Shown here one piece after another: positions 6,521-13,668 of a stretch of 13,668 nt of DNA. The notes under the pieces are model-generated. The model searched no databases. It saw only the letters and a program-made list of their open reading frames with translations, and had not been told where the DNA came from. The stretch is from an uncultured Collinsella sp. GTDB lineage: Bacteria; Actinomycetota; Coriobacteriia; Coriobacteriales; Coriobacteriaceae. The stretch spans positions 1 through 13,668 of the forward strand of contig URBM01000040.1 in NCBI GenBank assembly GCA_900545995.1, in the 5' to 3' direction. The stretch's first letter is position 1; each line of letters opens with the position of its first letter. The translations under genes were made by a program, and so were the position numbers.

Positions 6521-8415
6521 TCGACGAGGAGAACAAGTCCGCAACCATGCCCGAGACGCCGACTGCCCCCGCAGCTGCGCCGGCTCATGCCGCTCCGGCG
6601 CGCCCTGCGACCGTGGAGCCCGAGGACACCGTGTTCTCCCTGCCTCTTTCGCATGTAACTCAAGAATATCCGGCACTCGTCGATGACGAGGACGCCGGCA
6701 CCGAGCAGCTCGACGCCCCCATCGGCGCGCACGCTGCCGAGCAGCCCGCGGAACCGGAGGCAACGCCCGCACCGGCTCACTTCGCCGAGCCCGTCGCCGA
6801 GGCGATTAACGAGAGCGCTGCCGTGTTTGCCGCCCCCGAGCCTGCCGCGCCGGTATTCCCCGTCGCCCCGGCAAGCGAGGCGGCGCCCGCATCTGCAACG
6901 CCTGCCGAAGTCGAGCAGCCCGTTGCCGCGCCCGCTGCAGCTCCCGAGTCCTCCGCTCAACCCCAGAGTACGCCCGCGCCGTCGCACTTTGCGACGCCCG
7001 AGCCGACGGCTGTCGAGCCGCAGCAGGACGGCGATCCCGCCGACCGCGTAACCGAAGATCTCAACCTTCCGGACGTCTCCGACGCCGAGTCGGGCAACGA
7101 TGCCGACACCGTCTCCCCCGGCGACACCGCCGAGATCGATGTCGCCGCCGTGGAGGCAAAGCTCAAAGATCCCGGCTCGACCATGAGCTTTGAGCCGCTG
7201 ACCGACGAGCGCATCGAGACCGACTCGACCTACGACGCCGGCACCACCACGCAGCTTATGTGGGGCGCCCGCTCCGACGTCGGATGCGTACGCCCGCACA
7301 ATGAGGACTCCTATCTGGTGCAGTCGCCGCTCTTTTGCGTGTGCGACGGCATGGGAGGACACGCCGCCGGCGAGGTGGCATCCTCCATCGCCGTCGAGAC
7401 CATCGCCAAGACGGCACCGCAGTCCGCCGACGCCGCGCGCCTGGCCGCAGCCGTCGAGGCCGCCAACGCCGCCGTGATCGAGGCCGCCCTCAACGGCCTG
7501 GGCAAACCCGGCATGGGATGCACGGCCACCTGCGCCTACATCGAAAACGACACGCTCGCCATCGCCCACGTGGGCGACTCGCGCGCCTACCTGCTCCACG
7601 AGGGCACGCTCATCCGCGTGACCCGCGACCACTCCTACGTGGAGGAGCTCGTGGATGCCGGCGAGATTACGGCCGACGAGGCCCGCGTCCACCCCAACCG
7701 CTCGGTCATCACCCGCGCACTGGGCTCGGATCCCGCCATGTATGCCGACCACTTTACCCTGCACATCGAGGAAGGCGACCGCCTGATTCTGTGCTCCGAC
7801 GGTCTTTCGAGCATGATTCCCGATAGCGATATCGAGAACATCGCTACGCAGTCCTCGAGCGCACAGATCTGTGTCGACAACTTGGTGGACGCGGCGCTCG
7901 CCGCCGGCGGCCACGACAATGTGACCGTGGTGGTCGTCGACCTGGTCGACGACGGCGTCATGCGCGAGGCAAAACGCGTCCGACGCCGCAATGTCACCAT
8001 CGCCACCGTCTTGGCCCTTGTCTTTGTGCTGGTAGCAGGCATCTGGGCATACACGGGCGTCACCGGCTCCTATTACTTGGGAACCTACCACGGCAATGTC
8101 GCCGTCTGGCGCGGCCTGCCCGGCAAGACGCTGGGGGTCGAGCTCCACTGGCTCGAGAGCGAAACCAGCATCAAGCTGTCCGACCTGCCCGAAGACACGC
8201 AAAACCGCCTGAAGACAGGCATTCCGCAAACGAGTGTCGACGATGCGCAGGACACCATTTCCAAGTACCGCCATCAGATTGACGAGGAGCAGACCCGTCA
8301 GGTGATTGACGCGCAAACAATTCGCGACAACACCAATCAGGAATCCACCTCCGAGTCAGATTCCGAGAAAACCGCCGAACAGTCAGCCGAGGCCGAAGCC
8401 TCCGATAAGAATTAG
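6517..8415 (+). CDS. pstP: PP2C-family Ser/Thr phosphatase (PstP-like) with long disordered N-terminal extension
   Basis: This 632-residue metal-dependent phosphatase should reverse phosphorylation by the two kinases in the window. The PP2C core (about 247-476) has all family motifs: HNEDS 261-265, DGMGGH 277-282, GDSRAY 353-358, TRDHS 369-373, SDGL 427-430 and GHDNVT 465-470. Metal-binding aspartates D277, D428 and D467 are present. A basic stop-transfer (KRVRRR) and one helix (about 493-513) follow, then an outer domain (514-590) and a Ser/Glu-rich tail. This resembles mycobacterial PstP except for residues 1-245, an Ala/Pro/Glu-rich, apparently disordered extension. PstP normally begins with the catalytic domain. 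The start is supported: ATG 6517 overlaps the fhaB stop, and GAAGGTG (6502-6508) lies 8 nt upstream. The frame carries biased low-complexity sequence throughout the extension, so it looks translated rather than spurious. Confidence 0.94.
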   Translation: MIDEENKSATMPETPTAPAAAPAHAAPARPATVEPEDTVFSLPLSHVTQEYPALVDDEDAGTEQLDAPIGAHAAEQPAEPEATPAPAHFAEPVAEAINESAAVFAAPEPAAPVFPVAPASEAAPASATPAEVEQPVAAPAAAPESSAQPQSTPAPSHFATPEPTAVEPQQDGDPADRVTEDLNLPDVSDAESGNDADTVSPGDTAEIDVAAVEAKLKDPGSTMSFEPLTDERIETDSTYDAGTTTQLMWGARSDVGCVRPHNEDSYLVQSPLFCVCDGMGGHAAGEVASSIAVETIAKTAPQSADAARLAAAVEAANAAVIEAALNGLGKPGMGCTATCAYIENDTLAIAHVGDSRAYLLHEGTLIRVTRDHSYVEELVDAGEITADEARVHPNRSVITRALGSDPAMYADHFTLHIEEGDRLILCSDGLSSMIPDSDIENIATQSSSAQICVDNLVDAALAAGGHDNVTVVVVDLVDDGVMREAKRVRRRNVTIATVLALVFVLVAGIWAYTGVTGSYYLGTYHGNVAVWRGLPGKTLGVELHWLESETSIKLSDLPEDTQNRLKTGIPQTSVDDAQDTISKYRHQIDEEQTRQVIDAQTIRDNTNQESTSESDSEKTAEQSAEAEASDKN

Positions 8416-8431
8416 AAAGGGAGTGCCGCTT

Positions 8432-11302
8432 ATGAGTCGCCGCAACACCGAACTGCTCTTGCTCATCGCCTCGGCGTTCCCCGTCATCCTGCTCTATGCG
8501 ATGCACGTGCTCACTGCGGGTGCCACGATTTCCTTTGAGACGCTCGCCGTGCCGATCGGCCTGTTCGCCGCCTTCGCCGCGGCGCATATCGCCGTGCGCA
8601 TCCTGGCGCCCGGCGCCGACCCCGCCATCCTGCCCATCGTCTTTGTGCTCTCGGGCATCGGCATCACATTCGTGACGCGCCTGGCCCCCGACCTCGCCAT
8701 CTCGCAGCTCATCATCTTGTTTGTCTCGGTGGCGCTCATGGTGGGAACGCTCGCACTGGTTAAGAACCTCGACGTGGTCATGCGCTACAAGTACACCTTT
8801 GGCATTATCGGCATCATCCTGCTGATGCTGCCGATCTTTATCGGCACCACGATCTCGGGCTCCAAGCTGTGGATTCGCATCGCGGGCTTCACCATCCAGC
8901 CCGGCGAGTTCGCCAAGGTCTTCATCGTCTTGTTCCTGGCAGGCTATCTGGCCGAGAACCGCGAGCTACTCTCCATCTCCAACCGCAAGATCCTGGGCCT
9001 CAAGATTCCGCGCTTCCGCCTGCTGCTGCCGCTGTTTGCCGTGTGGGGCGTGTGCCTGCTCATCGTCGTCTTCGAACGCGACCTGGGCTCGGCCGTCCTG
9101 TTCTACACCATCTTTTTGCTGATGCTCTATGTTGCCACGGGACGCTTTTCGTACGTCATCATCGGCCTTGCGCTGCTGGCCGTTGGAGCCGTGGGCGCCT
9201 ACAAGTTCCTGTCGCACGTGCAGGTGCGCTTTCAGGTCTGGGTCGATCCGTTTAAGGACGCCCAGGGCCAGGGCTACCAGATCGTACAGTCACTTTACTC
9301 GCTGGCTGACGGCGGCCTGGTCGGCGTCGGCATTGGCAACGGCATGGCAAACAACATCCCCGTCGTCGAGTCCGACTTTATCTTCTCGGCCATCGGCGAG
9401 GAAATGGGCCTTTTGGGCGGCGGCGCCGTGCTCATCCTGTTTATGCTTTTTGCCGTGCGTGGCCTCACCACGGCAGCCCGCGCCAAGTCCGACCTTGCCG
9501 CTTTTAGCGCGACCGGCCTTACGGCGGCCATCAGCTTCCAGGCATTCTTAATCGTTGGCGGCGTAACCCGCCTGATCCCGCTGACCGGCGTCACCCTGCC
9601 CTTTATGAGCCAGGGCGGCTCCTCGCTGCTGGCGAGCTTTATCATCGTCGCGCTGCTGCTGCGCGCCGGCGACGAGGCAACCGGACGCGAAGCCGAGCTC
9701 ACCGGCACCGGCACCATGGCCGCCATCACCGATGACCAGGTCGCATCCGCCGCTGCCCCGACCGGTACGCGTTTTGCCAGCGCACCTTCCTACAGCCACG
9801 GCAACCACTCCGCGGGTTCTCGCATGCGTCGTCGCCTGCTCGACACGCCTGAGTCCGGCGTGCTCGGCCGCGTGGCACTTGCCAACCGTCTGACTCGTGC
9901 CGTGTTTGCCTTTACAGCGTTGTTCGCCATCCTTATCGGCAACCTCACCTACGTCCAGGTCATCAAGGCGAAGGACTATCAGGACATGCCGACCAACAAC
10001 CACACCATCGCCCGCTCCAAGTACATCCAGCGTGGCTCCATCATCACGTCCGACGGTGTGACACTAGCCGAGTCGCTGCAGCAGGAGGACGGCACCTACG
10101 CCCGTTCCTACCCCAACGGCAACATGGCCGCGCACGTGGTGGGCTACGTGAGCCAGCAATACGGCACCGCCGGCATCGAGAGCGTCATGAACGATACGCT
10201 CACCGGCTCCAAGGATTACTCCAGCTGGAACAACGCCATCGCGTCGCTCGCGGGGCAGACCCAGCCGGGCAATACCGCCAAGCTCACCATCGACTCGCGC
10301 ATCCAGACGGCTGCCGAGCAGGCGCTCAAGGGCTTTAAGGGCGCTGTGGTGGTTATGGATCCGCGCACCGGTGCGGTCCTTGCGTGCGCAAGCTCGCCCA
10401 CTTACGACAACACCAACATCGATGCGCTGCTCCAGTCGGGCGGCGGCGAGGACGGCTCCATGTACGACCGTGCCATGGACGCGCTGTACACCCCGGGCTC
10501 GACCTTTAAGGTCGTCACACTCTCCGCGGCACTCGAAACCGGCACCGCCAGCCTTACCAGCACGTACCAGGCGCCCGGCTCCATGGACATCGGCAACGCG
10601 CCGGTCACCAACGATGCCAACGAGAGCTACGGCACCATCAGCCTGCAGCAGGCCTTCGCCGTGTCGTCCAACGTCGTCTTTGGCCAGGTGGCAAACGAGG
10701 TCGGCGCCAGCTCGCTCGTCCAGTTTGCCAACGCCTTTGGCTACGGTCAAAAGCTCGGTCAGGATCTGACCACCGCGGCTTCCATCATGGCCGACCCGTC
10801 GCTTATGACCGAGTGGGAGACCGCTTGGGCAGGCGCCGGCCAGCCCGTCGGCATGGACCACACGCCTGGCCCGCAGACCACCGTTATGCAGAATTGCGTG
10901 ATCGCTGCCGCTATCGCCAACAGCGGCGTGGTCATGGACCCGTTCTTTGTGTCCCAGATACTCGCCCCGGACGGAACCGTGGTTAAGACCACACAGTCCC
11001 GCTCGCTGGGCCAGGCTGTCAGCTCTGCCACGGCCGACCAGGTTAAGCAGGCCATGCTCTCCGTCGTCCAGTCCGGTACCGGCACCGATGCCCAGATTCC
11101 GGGCGTCAAGGTTGCCGGCAAGACCGGTTCGGCCGAGACCGGCGGCACCAACGTCAACTCCATGTTTGTTGGCTTTGCACCTTACGATTCACCCACGGTT
11201 GCCATCTCGGTGGCCCTGGAGGATTACGACAAACACGACGTCAAGGCGGCCAAGATTGCCGGCATCGTCCTGACCGCGGCGCTCGCCGCACAGGGAGCGT
11301 GA
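8432..11302 (+). CDS. RodA-PBP fusion: SEDS glycosyltransferase joined to class B penicillin-binding transpeptidase
   Basis: This 956-residue protein should both polymerise and crosslink peptidoglycan. Residues 1-412 are a SEDS polymerase with about ten helices. Signatures are FERDLGSA, GVGIGNG, ESDFIFSAIGEE (Asp315 matches the catalytic Asp of RodA/FtsW) and GVTLPFMSQGGSS. A cytoplasmic linker (413-488) leads to one helix (about 489-510), a pedestal region (511-640) and the transpeptidase domain. The latter has PGSTFK (catalytic Ser690, Lys693), SSN (745-747) and KTGS (Lys897), all intact. ATG 8432 has AAAGGGAG (8416-8423) 8 nt upstream; the frame extends to 8306 but overlaps pstP. It starts 16 nt after the pstP stop. 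In mycobacteria rodA and pbpA are adjacent separate genes at this position. RodA/PbpA is favoured over FtsW/FtsI because of this gene order. Confidence 0.95.
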   Translation: MSRRNTELLLLIASAFPVILLYAMHVLTAGATISFETLAVPIGLFAAFAAAHIAVRILAPGADPAILPIVFVLSGIGITFVTRLAPDLAISQLIILFVSVALMVGTLALVKNLDVVMRYKYTFGIIGIILLMLPIFIGTTISGSKLWIRIAGFTIQPGEFAKVFIVLFLAGYLAENRELLSISNRKILGLKIPRFRLLLPLFAVWGVCLLIVVFERDLGSAVLFYTIFLLMLYVATGRFSYVIIGLALLAVGAVGAYKFLSHVQVRFQVWVDPFKDAQGQGYQIVQSLYSLADGGLVGVGIGNGMANNIPVVESDFIFSAIGEEMGLLGGGAVLILFMLFAVRGLTTAARAKSDLAAFSATGLTAAISFQAFLIVGGVTRLIPLTGVTLPFMSQGGSSLLASFIIVALLLRAGDEATGREAELTGTGTMAAITDDQVASAAAPTGTRFASAPSYSHGNHSAGSRMRRRLLDTPESGVLGRVALANRLTRAVFAFTALFAILIGNLTYVQVIKAKDYQDMPTNNHTIARSKYIQRGSIITSDGVTLAESLQQEDGTYARSYPNGNMAAHVVGYVSQQYGTAGIESVMNDTLTGSKDYSSWNNAIASLAGQTQPGNTAKLTIDSRIQTAAEQALKGFKGAVVVMDPRTGAVLACASSPTYDNTNIDALLQSGGGEDGSMYDRAMDALYTPGSTFKVVTLSAALETGTASLTSTYQAPGSMDIGNAPVTNDANESYGTISLQQAFAVSSNVVFGQVANEVGASSLVQFANAFGYGQKLGQDLTTAASIMADPSLMTEWETAWAGAGQPVGMDHTPGPQTTVMQNCVIAAAIANSGVVMDPFFVSQILAPDGTVVKTTQSRSLGQAVSSATADQVKQAMLSVVQSGTGTDAQIPGVKVAGKTGSAETGGTNVNSMFVGFAPYDSPTVAISVALEDYDKHDVKAAKIAGIVLTAALAAQGA

Positions 11303-11352
11303 TGCCCGTGATCAAAGCGGATACTTGTGGCGCGCCGCGGCCGATGAGTTAG
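11302..11352 (+). other. Possible 16-residue micro-ORF coupled to the RodA-PBP stop
   Basis: ATG 11302 shares the A of the RodA-PBP stop (TGATG). GGGAG (11293-11297) sits 4 nt before it. It reads MPVIKADTCGAPRPMS and stops at TAG 11350-11352, inside the loop of the inverted repeat. Its position would allow reinitiation after the large gene. It could be a leader peptide or chance; no homology is evident. Confidence 0.2.
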
Positions 11353-11434
11353 CGACAACGCGCCACACGGCCCCAGCGGCCACACATTTGGTACTACACA
11401 CATCGTTGAGCGAATAGTTATGTTAGGAGCAGGA
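11303..11434. promoter_or_regulatory. Leader region of pknB
   Basis: This 132-nt gap is the largest inside the cluster. It contains a perfect 9-bp inverted repeat (11326-11334 and 11359-11367), a short reading frame coupled to the upstream stop, and AT-rich sequence near 11385-11424. I could not find a convincing promoter. TTGGTA (11388-11393) is a possible -35, but the following sequence gives only weak -10 matches. AGGAG at 11425-11429 is the pknB ribosome site and decides its start. The gap suggests that pknB expression is set partly independently of the upstream genes. Confidence 0.4.
11326..11367. repeat. 9-bp GC-rich inverted repeat upstream of pknB
   Basis: TGTGGCGCG (11326-11334) is the exact reverse complement of CGCGCCACA (11359-11367), with a 24-nt loop. 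The transcript could form a hairpin, but no T-run follows, so it is not a standard intrinsic terminator. It could be an operator, an RNA-stabilising or processing hairpin, or chance in GC-rich DNA. Confidence 0.45.
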
Positions 11435-13372
11435 ATGGAACAGAGGGTCCTCGGGGGAAGATACCTCCTCAAAGATAAGGTGGGGACGGGCGGTATGGCG
11501 ACCGTCTTCCGTGCACAGGATCAGGTCCTCGACCGCACGGTTGCCGTCAAGATCATGCTGCCGCAGTATGCCGGCGACGCCACCTTCGCCGCCCGCTTTA
11601 AGCAGGAGGCCCAAGCAGCTGCCGGCCTGTCCTCCCCCTATATCGTGGGCGTCTACGACTGGGGCAAGGACGGCGACACCTATTACATCGTCATGGAGTA
11701 CCTGCGCGGTACCGACCTTAAGAGCGGCATCAAGAGCCACGGCGCCCTCGATCCCAAAAAGGTCGCGCAGATCGGCTCGCAGATCAGCTCCGCGCTTTCG
11801 GTCGCACACAAGCACGAGATCATCCACCGCGACATTAAGCCGCAAAACATCATGGTGCTGCCCGACGGCAACATCAAGGTAATGGATTTTGGCATCGCGC
11901 GCGCCAAGAACAGTCATCTCACGCAGGACAACAACGTGCTGGGCACCGCCCACTACGTGAGTCCCGAGCAGACCCGCGGTCAGGACCTCGGCCCCACCTC
12001 GGATATCTATTCGCTGGGTGTCGTCATGTACGAGTGCGCCACCGGCCGCGTACCCTTTGACGGCGACGACGCCATCTCGGTCGCGCTCAAGCAGGTCAAC
12101 GAGCTCCCCATCCCGCCGAGCCAGATCAACTCCGGCGTCGATGCCGACCTTGAGCGCATCATCCTCAAGTGCATGGAAAAGGACCCGGCAAACCGCTTCC
12201 AGACGGCCGACGAGCTGCGCCAGGTACTCAACAGCTACCTGTCCGGCCGTGCCGTCAACGTCTCGGAGCCCACGCGCATCATCGGAGCCGCCGGCGACCT
12301 GGGTACCACCAAGACCCGCGAGCTTTCCGACTCAACGCGCGCTATGGTTCGTCCCGTCTCGGGCGTGAGCGGTCAGAACACCGCCCGCAGCGCTGTCTCG
12401 GGCTCCACGGGCTCCTACGAGGTCGAGAAGCCTAAGTCCAACAAGAACAAAATCATCGCCGCCGTGATTGCCGCCGTCGCCGTGATTGGCGTAGTGGTGG
12501 CCTTTGCCACGGGCATGTTCAGTGGCGAACAGGTCACGGTGCCCGACGTGTTGGGCAAGGACCAGGAAACCGCTATTGAGCTGATCAAGGAAGCCGGCCT
12601 TGAGGTTGGCACCGTCGACCAGAGCTACAACGACGATGTCGACGAGGGAAAAGTCGCCGAGCAGACCCCCAACGGCAATGCCAAGAAGGCCAAGGGCTCG
12701 AGGGTGAACCTGGTAATCTCCAAGGGCCCTAAGCCCTCCGAGAAGGTTGAGGTTCCGCAGCTCCTCGGCCTGACCAAGGACCAGGCCGAGGCTGCACTGG
12801 CAAGTGTGGGCCTGAAGGGCAGCGCTTCGGAGGAAGCCAATGAGGCCGAAGAGGGCCAGGTGTTTGATCAGAGCACTGCTGCCGGCAAGGAGGTCGAGAA
12901 GGGCACGACCATCTCGTACAAGGTCTCTGGCGGCCCGGACACCACCTCGGTGCCCGATCTGACCGACATGACCGAGGCCCAGGCGCGCAACGCTCTCGAC
13001 ATGGCTGGCTTTGGCGTCGACGTGAGCTACCAGGAAAACGACTCGGTTACCGAGGGCACCGTAATTAGCTGGAACCCCAGCGGCAAGCAGAAGCCTGGTG
13101 CCACGATCACCGTCGTCATCGCCAAGAAGTCCGGCAAGGCCAGCGTCCCGGGCAACCTGTACGGCAAGAGCATCTCCGCCGCCGTCACCGCGCTCAACAA
13201 CGCCGGTTTCTACAACATCGCATTCTGCGATCAGAACGGCAACCCTGTGAGCGGCAACGAAAACGCCACCGTTACGGGCGTCTCCCCCACCGGCAAGCAG
13301 TCCACCGACAGCACGATTACGCTGACGGTTTCCATCTCCGGTTCCGGCGATGACTCCGAGTCTAGCAACTAA
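11435..13372 (+). CDS. pknB: PASTA-domain Ser/Thr protein kinase PknB
   Basis: This 645-residue transmembrane receptor kinase senses peptidoglycan fragments or lipid II outside and phosphorylates wall-synthesis and division proteins inside. The kinase domain (about 10-270) has GTGGMA 17-22, ATP lysine K39, E58, HRD 131-133 with catalytic D133, K135, N138, DFG 151-153 and SPE 176-178. Activation-loop threonines T163 and T171 are likely autophosphorylation sites. A juxtamembrane linker (275-335) carries three Thr-Arg sites (280, 294, 301). One helix spans about 339-360. Four PASTA repeats follow, at about 365-432, 434-500, 503-566 and 568-635. The last is divergent and holds the only extracytoplasmic cysteine (C598). 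I chose ATG 11435 because AGGAG (11425-11429) lies 5 nt upstream; in-frame ATG 11420 would put that site inside the gene. A strong terminator follows. Confidence 0.96.
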   Translation: MEQRVLGGRYLLKDKVGTGGMATVFRAQDQVLDRTVAVKIMLPQYAGDATFAARFKQEAQAAAGLSSPYIVGVYDWGKDGDTYYIVMEYLRGTDLKSGIKSHGALDPKKVAQIGSQISSALSVAHKHEIIHRDIKPQNIMVLPDGNIKVMDFGIARAKNSHLTQDNNVLGTAHYVSPEQTRGQDLGPTSDIYSLGVVMYECATGRVPFDGDDAISVALKQVNELPIPPSQINSGVDADLERIILKCMEKDPANRFQTADELRQVLNSYLSGRAVNVSEPTRIIGAAGDLGTTKTRELSDSTRAMVRPVSGVSGQNTARSAVSGSTGSYEVEKPKSNKNKIIAAVIAAVAVIGVVVAFATGMFSGEQVTVPDVLGKDQETAIELIKEAGLEVGTVDQSYNDDVDEGKVAEQTPNGNAKKAKGSRVNLVISKGPKPSEKVEVPQLLGLTKDQAEAALASVGLKGSASEEANEAEEGQVFDQSTAAGKEVEKGTTISYKVSGGPDTTSVPDLTDMTEAQARNALDMAGFGVDVSYQENDSVTEGTVISWNPSGKQKPGATITVVIAKKSGKASVPGNLYGKSISAAVTALNNAGFYNIAFCDQNGNPVSGNENATVTGVSPTGKQSTDSTITLTVSISGSGDDSESSN

Positions 13373-13424
13373 CGTCGATCGCTTGTTGCTTCGAGCGGCT
13401 TAGACCGCAAACACATTCGCTCAG

Positions 13425-13460
13425 AAGCGCCCGCTTGCTCCCCCGGCAAGCGGGCGCTTT
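13425..13460 (+). terminator. Intrinsic terminator of pknB
   Basis: A perfect 14-bp stem (13425-13438 paired with 13446-13459) has a 7-nt loop TCCCCCG. It begins 52 nt after the pknB stop. Only three T residues follow, so the U-tract is short. The stem is long and GC-rich, and termination is still likely. Confidence 0.8.
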
Positions 13461-13576
13461 AATGTTCCTATGGCAGGCATTCGGTAGGCTTCGATAGCAG
13501 GATGACAACGCGGAGGTTGATTTCCGATCTCAGCCGAACACTTTGAGCGGATAGGCCGTTCCCGCAGCTAGCCGAA

Positions 13577-13617
13577 CGCCCCCGAGGCCCCATCCGGGCC
13601 CCCGGGGGCGGCATTTT
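13577..13617 (+). terminator. Second hairpin terminator downstream of pknB
   Basis: A very GC-rich stem (13577-13590 with 13596-13610) closes over the 5-nt loop CATCC, with one mismatch and a bulge. The run TTTT (13614-13617) follows. The orientation serves plus-strand transcripts. It may be a backup for pknB read-through or end a small transcript between the two hairpins. Confidence 0.6.
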
Positions 13618-13668
13618 CCCAGTTGATGGAACGGTGGAGATGTGTTTCGATAGGTCCGGTGGCCATGC

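Larger units (their letters stand above)
13373..13668. other. Intergenic tail with no convincing gene
   Basis: These 296 bases hold the two terminators. I found no tRNA-like fold or supported gene. A frame opening at ATG 13626 runs off the window end, but it has no clear ribosome site (GGTGGAG lies inside the frame) and is too short to judge. Confidence 0.5.

Noticed and set aside
5066..6772. Long minus-strand open frame opposite fhaA and fhaB (about 568 codons)
   Set aside because: It is an antisense shadow spanning two genes with intact FHA motifs on the other strand, with no recognisable domains of its own.
6439..8316. Long minus-strand open frame opposite pstP (about 625 codons)
   Set aside because: It is the antisense shadow of a GC-rich gene. 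It has no recognisable domain, and the opposite strand has every PP2C motif.
8306..8431. Upstream start for the RodA-PBP fusion inside pstP
   Set aside because: The added residues are Pro/Arg-rich out-of-frame pstP sequence. ATG 8432 has AAAGGGAG at 8 nt and begins a normal SEDS N-terminus.
11326..11367. Inverted repeat as an intrinsic terminator after the RodA-PBP gene
   Set aside because: The loop is long (24 nt) and no T-run follows the stem.
13638..13645. AGATGTGT near the right end resembling the Tn5 mosaic end
   Set aside because: Only 8 bases match and the next bases differ from the adapter, so it is taken as a chance match.
1..13668. CRISPR arrays, insertion sequences, phage genes, tRNA or rRNA
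   Set aside because: No direct-repeat array, transposase, phage motif or structural RNA pattern was seen. All large frames are explained by the listed chromosomal genes.

Overview
The window is GC-rich, densely coding DNA from a high-GC Gram-positive bacterium. The likely source is a gut actinomycetote of class Coriobacteriia (Collinsella or a relative). That assignment is an inference from three things: the Ser/Thr-kinase, FHA and PP2C cell-wall cluster typical of Actinomycetota, the one-piece fusion of a SEDS glycosyltransferase to a penicillin-binding protein, and the alanine/proline-rich protein style. No rRNA or other taxonomic marker is present. The first 47 bases are not biological. 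They are an Illumina Nextera P5-side adapter, including an 8-base index, left at the contig end.

Layout. Positions 48-2256 (minus strand) hold dnaX, encoding the DNA polymerase III tau/gamma subunit. It is cut at its 3' end by the adapter, which supplies a false C-terminal peptide and stop. A 115-bp divergent region separates it from a plus-strand gene for a two-helix membrane protein with a YcxB-like domain (2372-3088). After a promoter near 3126-3156 comes a tightly packed set on the plus strand: a Ser/Thr kinase with a large polytopic membrane half (3237-5090), FhaA (5087-6097), FhaB (6104-6520), a PP2C phosphatase (6517-8415) and a RodA-PBP fusion (8432-11302). Starts overlap or lie within 16 bases of the preceding stop. 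A 132-bp gap with an inverted repeat and a possible 16-residue micro-ORF precedes pknB, a PASTA-domain kinase (11435-13372). The last 296 bases hold two hairpin terminators and no convincing gene.

How the genes work together. The order fhaA-fhaB-pstP-rodA-pbpA-pknB matches the conserved actinobacterial growth and division locus known from mycobacteria. There, PknB senses muropeptides or lipid II through PASTA domains, FHA proteins bind phosphothreonines on kinase targets, PstP reverses the phosphorylation, and RodA with PbpA build elongation or septal peptidoglycan. Differences here are that rodA and pbpA are one gene, pknA is absent from its usual slot between pbpA and pknB, and a different kinase with a multi-helix membrane domain heads the operon. 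The phosphatase also has an unusual disordered N-terminal extension of about 245 residues. The window is therefore a recognisable system with lineage-specific modifications rather than a wholly unknown one.
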